The translations under genes and the position numbers were made by a program. This document shows positions 52,614 to 61,168 of a stretch of DNA of 64,000 bases, one piece after another. Origin of the DNA: CAYFYS01 sp965202905 (GTDB lineage: Bacteria > Pseudomonadota > Alphaproteobacteria > MPNO01); assembly GCA_965202905.1 (NCBI GenBank), contig OZ241868.1, positions 1,550,001 to 1,614,000 of the forward strand, read 5' to 3'. The notes under the pieces were generated by a model. It was given only the letters and a program-made list of their open reading frames with translations. It made no database searches and had not been told where the DNA came from. Each line of letters opens with the position of its first letter. Position 1 is the stretch's first letter.

Positions 52614-53525
52614 ATGGTCCCTTTTCGTCGAATCGACGGGCGCCGGCTGCCCGTCACAGTGCTGTCCCTGGCGGCCGGGCTGTTCCTGACAGCCGGTCTC
52701 GCCGCCGCGACGGCGCGGGCGTCGGGGCCGCCGATCGTTGCCGCCTCGATCAAGCCGATCCACGATCTCGCCGCGGACGTGATGGACGGGATCGCGCGGC
52801 CGCATTTGCTGCTGCCGCCCGGAACCTCGCCGCACGCTTATGCGCTGAAGCCTTCCGCGGCGCGAATCCTGGCCGGGTCGGACCTGATCGTCTGGATAGG
52901 GCCGGGTCTCGAAGCCTTTCTCGTCAAGCCGATAAGAACGCTCGGCCGCAGGGCCTTGGCGCTCGCCCTTGCCGAAATGGAGGGGATGGTGCTGCACCGC
53001 ACGCGCGGGGGCGGCGCGCGCGACATCGATCCGCATCTGTGGCTCGATCCGGCGAACGGACGGCGGATAGCGCGCGAAATCGCAACCGTGCTCGCGCGGA
53101 TCGACCCGGCGCGCGCCCGGACCTATTCCGCGAACCTGGCCGCAACCCTTGCCCGGATCGATCGGGCCGAGGCCGAGGCGCGGGCGATCCTCGCCCCGGT
53201 CAAGAACCGGCCCTATATCGTTTTCCATGACGCCTTCCAGTACTTCGAGCGGCGGTTCGGCGCCGCGTCGGTCGGCGCGGTCACGCTGTCGCCGGAGCGG
53301 AAGCCCGGCGCCCGGCGCGTCGCGGCGGTCCGTGCGCGCATCGAGGCCGCCGGCGCGCGCTGCGTCTTCTCCGAGCCCCAGTTCGAGCCGGCGCTGATGC
53401 GCACAATCCTGCGCGGCAGCGCCGCGCGGGCATCCGTCCTCGATCCGATGGGCGCCGCCGCGGGATCCTATGGCGGGATGCTGCGCGCGATCGCGCGCGG
53501 CATCAGGGACTGCCTGGCGCGGTGA
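52614..53525 (+). CDS. znuA: Zinc ABC transporter binding protein ZnuA
   Basis: 303 residues, signal peptide to about residue 36 (TARASG). The ZnuA fold is present, with zinc-binding His at H74 (TSPHAYALKP), H141 (DIDPHLWLD) and H205 (IVFHDAFQY). The His/Asp-rich loop that many ZnuA proteins carry between the first two His is reduced to about 12 residues (VLHRTRGGGARD). It is divergent from zur. Confidence 0.92.
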   Translation: MVPFRRIDGRRLPVTVLSLAAGLFLTAGLAAATARASGPPIVAASIKPIHDLAADVMDGIARPHLLLPPGTSPHAYALKPSAARILAGSDLIVWIGPGLEAFLVKPIRTLGRRALALALAEMEGMVLHRTRGGGARDIDPHLWLDPANGRRIAREIATVLARIDPARARTYSANLAATLARIDRAEAEARAILAPVKNRPYIVFHDAFQYFERRFGAASVGAVTLSPERKPGARRVAAVRARIEAAGARCVFSEPQFEPALMRTILRGSAARASVLDPMGAAAGSYGGMLRAIARGIRDCLAR

Positions 53526-53556
53526 GCGAGTCACCGGCTCGGCCGGGGCGGCGCGG

Positions 53557-55176
53557 TCAAGCAGGCGGCGGAGGCCCGCCCGGATCCGGCGACAGGGTGA
53601 AAAGTTCCTGACGGCCACGCATCCCACGCAGGCCGTGCTCGCCCAGCGACACCAGAGTCGACGGGCAGCTTTGCGCAAAGCGGGAGGAGACGAGCACGGT
53701 TTCCCCCAGAGGCTTGCACAGACGCTCGATGCGCGAGGCCTCGTTGACCGCCGGGCCGATAACCGTGAAATCGAGCCGGCCCTCGGTCCCGATATTGCCG
53801 TAGGTAAGATCGCCGCGATGCAGGCCGATGGAGAAGGCAACCGGCGCCTCGTCGCCGGCTGCACGGCGCCGGTTGACCTCTGCCAGCCGCTGCCGCGCAT
53901 CGCTTACCGCATCGAGCGCGTGGGCGCACGCTTCGGGCCGCGCCGTCGCGGCATCGTCGACGGCGAAGATCGCGAGCACCGCATCGCCGATAAACTTGAG
54001 CACCTCGCCGCCGTTCTCGATCACCGCGCCGGCCACGCAATCGAAATACTGGTTGACGGTGGCCAGATAGTCCTCGCGCGACAGCCGTTCGGCCAACGCC
54101 GTCGAATCCCGGAGGTCGGAAAACCAGATGACCGCGTGCAGGCTCTCGCCGTCGCCGCGCTTGACCAGGCCGTCCAGCACGCGCCGGCCGGCGTTTCGCC
54201 CGAGATAGGTGCGCAAGAGCGCCAAGGACGACCGGCGCTGGGCCTGCGCCTCGAGCTGGCAGCTCAGGCTCGGCAGGATCTCGTAGAGCCGGCCGAGCTC
54301 GCGGGTCGAGAAGCCGCCCGGCCGGTCCGAGACCAGGATGAGTATGTTGATCTGCCCGTCGGAGAAGCGCAGCGGCATTGCGACGTAGTCGGTCGCCCCT
54401 TCCTTCACCAGATCCTTCAGCACGGGGAAGTCGAGCCGCGGGCTGGCGCCCTCGAGCCGCCGCCGCACGCCGCCCTCACCGTTGAGGATCACGGCGAACG
54501 GGCTGTTGATATACCTGCGCCGCCGCAGCATGGCGTGCGGCGGCTGGAATTCCTCGATCCCGTCCACCCCGCGCCGCCAAGTGTAGCTGTCGGCGAAAAG
54601 CTGGGGATGCAGGGTGCGGATGAACAACCGGAGGCGCCATAACGGGACCCCGGCGCCGTTGAGCGCCTCGGCAAGCGCGGCGACCAGCGCCGGTGTGGTC
54701 GTCGCCTTCCAGGCATCGAACACGAGCCAGTCCACCAGCGGGTTGGCCTCGGCCTGCAATTCGTTGCGCGGCTGCTCGCGGAGTTCCGTCGTTCCGGCGA
54801 ACCACGTGTCGACGCTGCCCCAGTCGAGCGCGAGATAGCCCTTGACCGGCAAGGCTTCGTCGAACGGATCCTCGTAGCTCCAGACAGCGTTCTCGATCCT
54901 CCTGCCGCCGACCTCGATCGACCAATAGGACGCATTGCCCTTGAAGGGACAGTTGGTGCGGTGATCGCTCGGCGCCAGCAGGTCCATCCGCACGTCCTCG
55001 CGCGGGAAGTAGAACACCGGCGGCAAGCGCGTCTCGTGCATCACCAGGGCGCGCTTGCTGTCGACGATGGTCTCGGGGCCGCAGACCGCGCGTACCGGCC
55101 CGGCCGCGGGCGCAACGACGATGCGATACCCCTCATGCGCCGCCGGCTCGCGCCGGGCCTGCGATTCTGTCGCCAT
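53557..55176 (-). CDS. DUF427 domain fused to a class III adenylate/guanylate cyclase
   Basis: 539 residues. Residues ~15-125 match DUF427 (VCGPETIVDSKRALVMHET, NCPFKGNASYWSIEVGGR). A middle region (~130-330) is GAF-like (YVAMPLRFSDGQINILILVS). Residues ~345-530 are a cyclase domain with VIWFSDLRDSTALAERL, LKFIGDAVLAIF (metal Asp residues) and VIGPAVNEASRIERL. It converts ATP or GTP to a cyclic nucleotide; DUF427 may bind a small ligand and regulate it. Adjacent to znuA but convergent. Confidence 0.85.
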   Translation of the reverse strand: MATESQARREPAAHEGYRIVVAPAAGPVRAVCGPETIVDSKRALVMHETRLPPVFYFPREDVRMDLLAPSDHRTNCPFKGNASYWSIEVGGRRIENAVWSYEDPFDEALPVKGYLALDWGSVDTWFAGTTELREQPRNELQAEANPLVDWLVFDAWKATTTPALVAALAEALNGAGVPLWRLRLFIRTLHPQLFADSYTWRRGVDGIEEFQPPHAMLRRRRYINSPFAVILNGEGGVRRRLEGASPRLDFPVLKDLVKEGATDYVAMPLRFSDGQINILILVSDRPGGFSTRELGRLYEILPSLSCQLEAQAQRRSSLALLRTYLGRNAGRRVLDGLVKRGDGESLHAVIWFSDLRDSTALAERLSREDYLATVNQYFDCVAGAVIENGGEVLKFIGDAVLAIFAVDDAATARPEACAHALDAVSDARQRLAEVNRRRAAGDEAPVAFSIGLHRGDLTYGNIGTEGRLDFTVIGPAVNEASRIERLCKPLGETVLVSSRFAQSCPSTLVSLGEHGLRGMRGRQELFTLSPDPGGPPPPA

Positions 55177-55270
55177 TGCCGTGTTCCCTCAATGCCCGGT
55201 CGGGCCGGCGCGGCCCCCCGTCGGAGAAGCCGGAACAAGCCTTCACAACCCAACCGTATCGCGGAAAAGC

Positions 55271-55298
55271 GTCGTGCAGGGTACGTCGCGCAGGGTAC
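55271..55298. repeat. 14-bp tandem duplication (13/14)
   Basis: GTCGTGCAGGGTAC is followed directly by GTCGCGCAGGGTAC in the intergenic region upstream of the cyclase gene. One mismatch. Confidence 0.9.
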
Positions 55299-55459
55299 GG
55301 GGACCGCGATCGTGTCTCGAAGATAGGGCGGGCTGCGGCGCGGGCCTATACTTCATCGACGACGCGCCCGCCCCCGCGCTCGCCGCCGGCGCCGTTCGGC
55401 GACGATGAAGGTCGCCGGGGGCCGGGCGAGGCCGGCAAGACTCGCTGACAGGAGTTCCC

Positions 55460-56458
55460 ATGCACCCCTTTTCGCCGATCGACATCCACGCTCATTTCTA
55501 TCCCGAAGGTTATCTTCGGCTCATCGAAAAGCACGGCTCGCGCTTCGGAGCCGGCTGCGAGATCCGCGCCGACGGGTTCACCATCGCCACGCCTCGGATC
55601 AGGACGCCGCTATTGCCGCCGCGCTTCACCGACATCGATCTGCGGGTGGCCGAGATGGACCGGATCGGGGTGGAGGTCCACGCGCTGTCGCTGACCATGC
55701 CGATGGTCGATTTCGCCGACGGCCCCTTCGCGCGCGAGCTTTCGGCGGCGTTCAACGACGGCTGCGCGGAGGCGCACGCGAGGCGCCCCGACCGCCTCGT
55801 CGGCTTCGCGACGCTGCCCTGGCACGCCCCGGACCTCGCGCTCGAGGAGCTCGCCCGCGCCGCCGCCCTGCCCGGCATCAAGGGCGTCTATGCCCCGACC
55901 CACGTGTTGGATAACGAGCTTGGCGATGCGCCGTTCCAACCGATATACGAGATGATGGAGGATCTCGGCCTCGCCCTGTTCCTCCATCCGATCCACGTTC
56001 TCGCGCACGACCGGCTGGCCCGGGACTATTATCTGAACAACCTGATCGGCAATCCGACGGAATCGGGGATCGCCGCGGCGCATTTCATCTTTTCCGGCAC
56101 TCTCGACAGGTTCGAGAAGCTCGCAATCTGCCTGCCGCACGCCGGCGGCATCTTCCCCTATGTCGTCGGCCGCTTCGAGCACGGCCACGACGTGCGGCCG
56201 GAAATGGCCCACCGCGACAAGGGTCCGCTCGAATATCTGCGCCGGTTCTACTACGACACCGTCAGCCACTCCGCGCCGGCGCTCGCCTATCTGATCGACC
56301 TCGTCGGCGCCGACCGGGTGATGCTAGGCAGCGACTACTGCTTCGACATGGGCTACGAGCGCCCGGTCGAAGTCGTCACCGGCCACCCGGGAATCGACGA
56401 GGCCGCGGCCGCACAGATCCTCGGCGGCAACGCCCGCGCCCTGCTGAATCTGGTGTAG
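55460..56458 (+). CDS. Amidohydrolase (ACMSD-type decarboxylase-like)
   Basis: 332 residues. Full metal motif: IDIHAHFYPEG (H10, H12), LFLHPIHVL, CLPHAGGIFPYVVGRF and VMLGSDYCFD. Unlike the paralogues at 7 and 31 kb it keeps the N-terminal HxH, which fits ACMSD/gamma-resorcylate decarboxylase. Starts after GACAGGAGTTCCC. Aromatic-acid decarboxylation is likely. Confidence 0.88.
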   Translation: MHPFSPIDIHAHFYPEGYLRLIEKHGSRFGAGCEIRADGFTIATPRIRTPLLPPRFTDIDLRVAEMDRIGVEVHALSLTMPMVDFADGPFARELSAAFNDGCAEAHARRPDRLVGFATLPWHAPDLALEELARAAALPGIKGVYAPTHVLDNELGDAPFQPIYEMMEDLGLALFLHPIHVLAHDRLARDYYLNNLIGNPTESGIAAAHFIFSGTLDRFEKLAICLPHAGGIFPYVVGRFEHGHDVRPEMAHRDKGPLEYLRRFYYDTVSHSAPALAYLIDLVGADRVMLGSDYCFDMGYERPVEVVTGHPGIDEAAAAQILGGNARALLNLV

Positions 56459-56520
56459 CGCCGCGGATCGCAGCTTGCGGTAACGCGGTTCGTGGAGTCG
56501 GGAAACCCGGTGAATTTCAC

Positions 56521-56554
56521 GTTGACCGGCAGGCCGCCGGTAAATACGGTCAAC
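56521..56554. promoter_or_regulatory. Inverted repeat upstream of the broken peptide gene
   Basis: GTTGACCG and CGGTCAAC are perfect 8-bp arms separated by 18 bp, 77 nt before the peptide ATG. Could be an operator or a hairpin. Confidence 0.3.
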
Positions 56555-56630
56555 GCGTGTCGAATGTGGACTGTTCACAGGCGGCCGACGGCGCGATAGA
56601 GCCCGACTCTTGAACTCTGGGAGAGAAACC

Positions 56631-56820
56631 ATGCCCGACCACCGAGTCTCCCTTGTACCCCCCCAGCCTTGTACCCCCCGGGGATGAGGCGCGGAAACGC
56701 TGGACCAAGCCGACGATCCACGAATGGGACGGCATGACAGAGACGGACGCCAGCATCCAGAACTCTAAAAATACTGGCGCAGAAGATGAGGGTACATATT
56801 ATCGTAGTAACAGCTCATGA
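56631..56820 (+). pseudogene. Small peptide gene broken by a 16-bp tandem duplication
   Basis: ATG 56631 follows GGGAGAGAAACC. As it stands the frame stops after 18 codons. A 16-bp near-perfect tandem duplication begins at 56651 (CCTTGTACCCCCCCAG, then CCTTGTACCCCCCGGG). Removing one copy gives a 57-residue peptide reading MPDHRVSLVPPGDEARKR, then WTKPTIHEWDGMTETDAS and a polar tail ending YYRSNSS at TGA 56818. The WTKPxI...G...T pattern resembles leaders of RiPP precursors (YxxPxL type), but no acidic residue sits at position 7-9 of any core that fits a lasso. The tail is AT-rich unlike the neighbours. No modification enzymes are nearby. Confidence 0.6.
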
Positions 56821-56983
56821 TATAAGGCGCAATTCGCGATTCGCAGGCATGGGGCAGCCGCGGCGGCCGGGCAGGCTCCTGGGGGCGGCGGGCCGCTGGG
56901 TTCGATGAGACGGAACCGCCCGAGATAGCTACCGGGATACTTCGTGGCGAGTCGCGCCCGCCGACTGTCCCGACGACGGCGCC

Positions 56984-57709
56984 ATGACCTCCGCGCGTTT
57001 CGCAGCGGCGGTCGCGGCCCTTTTTCTGACCAGCCCGGCGGCGGCCGAGACCGCGGTCGATCTCGAACTCGTGCTCGCCGTCGATACCTCACGCAGCATC
57101 GACGGCTACGAGTACAGCCTGCAACGCGAGGGTTACGCCAAGGCGCTGACCCATCCCGAGGTGATCCGCGCGATCACCTCGGGCTTGGTGCGGCGGATAG
57201 CGGTCGCGTATGTCGAGTGGTCGGGTCAGGCCGAACAGGCCACCCTGGTCGACTGGACGGCGATCGACGGCCCGGCCTCCGCAGCGTCATTCGCCAAAAC
57301 CCTGATGGGCCTGCCGCGACGCTATTCCGACGGCACCGGACTCAGCGCGGCCATCGACTTCGCCGCCGGGCAGTTCGACGGCAACGGGTTCGGCGGCGCC
57401 CGCCGGGTGATCGACGTCTCCGGCGACGGCCCCAACAACCGGGGCCGGCCGACCAGGGCGGCGCGCGACGACGCGGTGGCCAAGGGCGTCACTATCAACG
57501 GGCTCGCCATCCTCAACGACCGGCCCAGCCGTCCGCCCTGGCCGGAAGAGGCGGTCGACGCCCACTACCGCAACGAGGTCATCGGCGGACCCGGCGCATT
57601 CATGATCGTCGTCGACGACTTCGAGGCGTTCGCCGAGGGGATCCGCAAGAAGCTGATCCTCGAGATCGCCGGCGCGCGGCCCGACCGGAGGTCGGCGGAG
57701 CTCAGATAG
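56984..57709 (+). CDS. DUF1194 family protein (VWA-like)
   Basis: 241 residues, signal peptide to about residue 21 (TSPAAAET). VWA fold with MIDAS-type DLELVLAVDTSRSIDGYEY, GTGLSAAIDFA and RVIDVSGDGPNN. Secreted or periplasmic. DUF1194 proteins are widespread in Rhodobacterales-like and related bacteria; function unknown. No obvious RBS. Confidence 0.85.
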   Translation: MTSARFAAAVAALFLTSPAAAETAVDLELVLAVDTSRSIDGYEYSLQREGYAKALTHPEVIRAITSGLVRRIAVAYVEWSGQAEQATLVDWTAIDGPASAASFAKTLMGLPRRYSDGTGLSAAIDFAAGQFDGNGFGGARRVIDVSGDGPNNRGRPTRAARDDAVAKGVTINGLAILNDRPSRPPWPEEAVDAHYRNEVIGGPGAFMIVVDDFEAFAEGIRKKLILEIAGARPDRRSAELR

Positions 57710-57723
57710 CCGCCCGACAGGTT

Positions 57724-58149
57724 TCAGTCGAAGCTCTTTGCGCCCGGCACGACGGCGAGCGCGGCCTTGGCGATTTCGAGGTCCTCGTGACCCTGGCCGG
57801 AGCCGACCCCGACGCCGCCCAGGACATGGCCGTCGACGATGACCGGCAGCCCACCGGGCAGGTTGACCCGCTTGCCGCCGGTGGCGATGGCGAGCTTGAT
57901 GTCCACCCCCTCCGGGATATGGCCCGTCGGCTCGCCGTAGGAAGCCGCGGTCATCGCCTTGACCATCGAGGACTCGATCGACAGCACGAAGGCCCCGTCC
58001 ATGCGGGAGAACGCCAGCAGATGGCCGCCGGTATCGACGATCGAGATGCACTGCGGTACGCCCATCGCGCCGGCTTTGTCCATCGCGGCGTGGAGCATCT
58101 TGATCGCGCCTTCGCTGGTCAGGCGCAGCGCGGGTGCGGTCTCGGCCAT
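57724..58149 (-). CDS. GlcG/HbpS-family heme-degrading-type protein
   Basis: 141 residues from ATG 58149 (GGAGACCAGG). Family pattern AIKMLHAAMDKAGAMGVPQCISIVD, GHLLAFSRMDGAFVLSI, and GVGVGSGQGHEDLEIAKAAL. Members bind heme or cobalamin, or accompany glycolate/propanediol loci. Convergent with DUF1194. Confidence 0.88.
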   Translation of the reverse strand: MAETAPALRLTSEGAIKMLHAAMDKAGAMGVPQCISIVDTGGHLLAFSRMDGAFVLSIESSMVKAMTAASYGEPTGHIPEGVDIKLAIATGGKRVNLPGGLPVIVDGHVLGGVGVGSGQGHEDLEIAKAALAVVPGAKSFD

Positions 58150-58252
58150 CCTGGTCTCCGGTTCGTCTCGCCGCCAGCTTAGCACAGCATGGCGATTGTC
58201 AGCGCGCGGAAGGCGGTTAGACTGGCCGGCAATTCCGATTCAGGAGGCGACA

Positions 58253-58948
58253 ATGGCCCGCGATTTCGAAGATCATTGCTGGAAGGACCTCGTGCCGCAG
58301 GAAGTCCTGGACATCTATGCGCCGTACCGCCGCGAACTCCGGATCGGCGCGCGCCCGGCCCTGCTGGCGGTCGACCTCTACAACCTCGTCTACCGCGGCG
58401 GCAACCATCCGCCGCACGAGCTGCTGGAGTATCCCAACACCTGCGGCAAGTACGCCTGGGAAGCGATCGAGCCGACTGAACGGCTGTTCGCCGCGGCGCG
58501 CAAGGCGGGACTGCCGATCGTCTACGTGACCAGCTCGCTGCGCAAATCGCGGGTCGCCTCGACCAGGCGCCAGCGGATCCGGGATCTCGACGAGGCCGCC
58601 TACGACATTTTCGCCGCCTTTGCGCCCGAGGAACGCGACATCGTCGTCCGCAAGGAGCGCGCGAGCGCCTTTGCCGGCACGCCGACCGCGGCCTGCCTCA
58701 ACGAGCTCGACATCAACAGCCTGATCGTATGCGGCGAGAGCACCTCGGGCTGCGTGCGCGCCTCTGTGGTCGATGCCTACTCGGCGGGCTACCACGTCAC
58801 CGTCGTCGAGGAATGCGTCTTCGACCGCAGCGAGCTGTCGCACAAGATCAACCTGTTCGACATGCACCACAAATATGCCGACGTGATGGTCCTCGAAGAG
58901 GCGATCGCCCACCTCGAAGGCGGCGCGCTTTGCGCCGCGGCGGAATAG
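58253..58948 (+). CDS. Isochorismatase-family cysteine hydrolase
   Basis: 231 residues from ATG 58253, with CAGGAGGCGACA upstream. Catalytic triad D41 (LLAVDLYNLV), K134 (VRKERASAF) and C167 (GESTSGCVRAS). This matches N-carbamoylsarcosine/maleamate amidohydrolases and similar amide hydrolases. The next gene is MetE-like. Confidence 0.9.
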   Translation: MARDFEDHCWKDLVPQEVLDIYAPYRRELRIGARPALLAVDLYNLVYRGGNHPPHELLEYPNTCGKYAWEAIEPTERLFAAARKAGLPIVYVTSSLRKSRVASTRRQRIRDLDEAAYDIFAAFAPEERDIVVRKERASAFAGTPTAACLNELDINSLIVCGESTSGCVRASVVDAYSAGYHVTVVEECVFDRSELSHKINLFDMHHKYADVMVLEEAIAHLEGGALCAAAE

Positions 58949-58977
58949 GCAAGCCCGCGCCCGGCGCGGGCTTGCCT
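58947..58977. other. Perfect 14-bp hairpin after the cysteine hydrolase gene
   Basis: AGGCAAGCCCGCGC pairs with GCGCGGGCTTGCCT, loop CCG, overlapping the stop codon of the hydrolase. No T-tract. It may terminate partly or stabilise the upstream mRNA. Confidence 0.65.
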
Positions 58978-59036
58978 CGCAGCGTGCGACGATGCGAGCA
59001 TCGCCGCATCCTTGACGACCAGACGCCGGAGGCGAC

Positions 59037-60149
59037 ATGCACGATCCCCGCCCGCCCTTCCGCGCCGATCATGTCGGCAGTCTCCTGCGGCCCGCGGACC
59101 TGCTGGAAATGCGGGAGCGCCGGAAGGCCGGCGCGGTCGACGACCGGGCGCTGCGCGAGAAGGAGGACGCCTGCATCGCCGAGGCGGTGCGGCTACAGGA
59201 ACGCGCGGGCATGAAGGCGGTGACCGACGGGGAGTTCCGCCGCGAGAACTTCCACCGCGACTTCATCGACAAGATCGGCGGGGTGGAGTTCCGCCCGATG
59301 ATGCCGCCGGGCTCCGAGGGCAAATCGCAAGACGCCTCGAAGGCGCCCTTTGTCGCCCTGGTGAACGAGCCGATGAGCCTGCCCGAAGGCGGCATCGAGA
59401 CTGGCAACTTCCGCTACCTCGCCTCGCTCACCGAGGCGACGCCGAAGGTCGCGATGCCGTCGCCGACGATGACCCACTTCCGTGGCGGCCGCGAGGCGAT
59501 CAGCCGCGAGGCCTATCCCGAGATCGAGGGGTTCTTCGCCGACCTCGCCCGGATCTACCGCGACGAGCTGACGGCGCTGGCCGCCGCCGGCTGCCGCTAT
59601 GTCCAGTTCGACGACACCAATCTCGCCTATCTGTGCGATGAGAACATGCGCGAGGGGGTCCGGCGGCTGGGTGAGGATCCGGAATCCCTGCCGCGGACCT
59701 ATGCCGGCCTGATCAACGACGCCGTCCGCGATCGGCCCGCGGACATGGCGGTGTGCGTCCACATGTGCCGGGGCAACGCGCAGAGCCAGTGGTTCGCCTC
59801 CGGCGGCTACGAGCCGATCGCCGAGGCCGTGTTCAACCTGTGCGAGGTCGACGGCTTCTTCCTGGAATACGACGACGAGCGGTCGGGCGATTTCGCCCCG
59901 CTGCGCTTCGTCCCGCCCGGCAAGCGGATCGTGCTGGGGCTGCTGACGACCAAGCGCGGCGCGCTCGAGTCGGTGGACGCGCTGCGCCGCCGCATCGACG
60001 AAGCCGCGCGCTGGGTGGCGCTCGACCAGCTCTGCCTGTCGCCGCAATGCGGGTTCTCGTCCAACGCGGTCGGCAATTTGATCGGCGTCGAGGAGCAGAC
60101 CGCCAAGCTGCGCCGGGTCGTCGAGGTGGCCGAGGCCGTCTGGGGCTGA
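59037..60149 (+). CDS. MetE-like (cobalamin-independent methionine synthase family) protein
   Basis: 370 residues, ATG 59037 (GGAGGCGAC). MetE C-terminal domain: RADHVGSLLRPADLLE, AVTDGEFRRENF, zinc ligands in VCVHMCRGNAQSQW and LSPQCGFSSNAVGN. The size (370, not ~750) shows that the N-terminal MetE half is missing, as in stand-alone methyltransferases. It may move a methyl group from an N- or S-methyl compound. Confidence 0.88.
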   Translation: MHDPRPPFRADHVGSLLRPADLLEMRERRKAGAVDDRALREKEDACIAEAVRLQERAGMKAVTDGEFRRENFHRDFIDKIGGVEFRPMMPPGSEGKSQDASKAPFVALVNEPMSLPEGGIETGNFRYLASLTEATPKVAMPSPTMTHFRGGREAISREAYPEIEGFFADLARIYRDELTALAAAGCRYVQFDDTNLAYLCDENMREGVRRLGEDPESLPRTYAGLINDAVRDRPADMAVCVHMCRGNAQSQWFASGGYEPIAEAVFNLCEVDGFFLEYDDERSGDFAPLRFVPPGKRIVLGLLTTKRGALESVDALRRRIDEAARWVALDQLCLSPQCGFSSNAVGNLIGVEEQTAKLRRVVEVAEAVWG

Positions 60150-60194
60150 GTCAGTCTCGGCGGGCGGCGGGCAGTTGGCGGCGTCGCCAGGGCG

Positions 60195-61040
60195 TCAGGC
60201 GCCGCTGACCGCCCTGGCCACATCGCCGACCGCCTCGATGTCATCGCCGACATCGGTGAAACAGACGATGCGGCAGGGACAGGCTTCCAGGCCTTCGTAG
60301 CGCCAGGGGAAGGCGCCGATCACGCAGCGCCGGTTGAGCATCAGCTCGATGTCGCCGCCGACGTTCTCGGCGTGGATCAGCCCTTCCTGGAAGGCGTAGG
60401 AGTGGAACGGGAAGATGTCGGACTTCACCTGCCGGCCCGACAGGCTGTGGGTGTAGGTGTATTCGCCGAAGAACTCGCCGCAGCTCTTGCCCATCTGGGC
60501 CTCGAACGCCGCAGCGAGGTCCGGGCGCATGTAGCGGATCGAGGTGTTCATCGCGTGATCGCCGGAACCGCAGTCGATGCCGAACCATTTGATCTTCTTG
60601 TCCAGCATCCAATACAGCAGGTCCAGGCCGCCGCCGGGATGCAGGCAGAAATAGCGCACCAGATCCTGCTGCGGCCGGCCCTCGTAATAGCGGTGATAGC
60701 CGGTGTGGATGATCAGGATGTCCCCGTTCCTGATCTCGACCGGGGCGGAGTCCATCATCGCGGGCGTGATGACCGCCCAATCGTCCATATGCCCGGAGAC
60801 GTCGACCACCGCGCCGTGTCCCACCAGATAGTCGAGCGGGTAGGAACCCATGTCGCCCTTGGCGTCGGTCGCGTGCATCGCGCCGTCGATATGGGTGCCG
60901 ACATGAAGGGCCGTGTCGATCCGCTGGGCGACGATCGCCTTGGTCTGCAAGTTCTGGGCGTAATACATCTTGTTGCCGGCATAGCCGACCCAGCCCGGGG
61001 TGTGCAGGTTCATCATATGCGATAGATCGACCATCTTCAT
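60195..61040 (-). CDS. Cyclase family protein (kynurenine-formamidase-like fold)
   Basis: 281 residues from ATG 61040 (GGAGGGGGCACC). The metal motif HVGTHIDGAMH has Ala in place of the usual Pro. GDILIIHTGYHRYY and WFGIDCGSGDH are typical of the cyclase/formamidase fold. It hydrolyses an amide or ester, possibly one of the imported compounds. Confidence 0.85.
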   Translation of the reverse strand: MKMVDLSHMMNLHTPGWVGYAGNKMYYAQNLQTKAIVAQRIDTALHVGTHIDGAMHATDAKGDMGSYPLDYLVGHGAVVDVSGHMDDWAVITPAMMDSAPVEIRNGDILIIHTGYHRYYEGRPQQDLVRYFCLHPGGGLDLLYWMLDKKIKWFGIDCGSGDHAMNTSIRYMRPDLAAAFEAQMGKSCGEFFGEYTYTHSLSGRQVKSDIFPFHSYAFQEGLIHAENVGGDIELMLNRRCVIGAFPWRYEGLEACPCRIVCFTDVGDDIEAVGDVARAVSGA

Positions 61041-61168
61041 GGTGCCCCCCTCCTGACGCTGTGCGCGGCCCGGCGGTCTCCCGCTCGATTGGCCAGCCCG
61101 CCGCCCGCTTGGTATCGTAGCCGTATGAAAGCCGGATTGTACCCCCCGACGCAAGCGGCGGCGCGCTG

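Noticed and set aside
56631..56820. Lasso peptide precursor
   Set aside because: The leader motif is similar, but no core with Asp/Glu at position 7-9 follows and no B/C/E maturation genes are seen.
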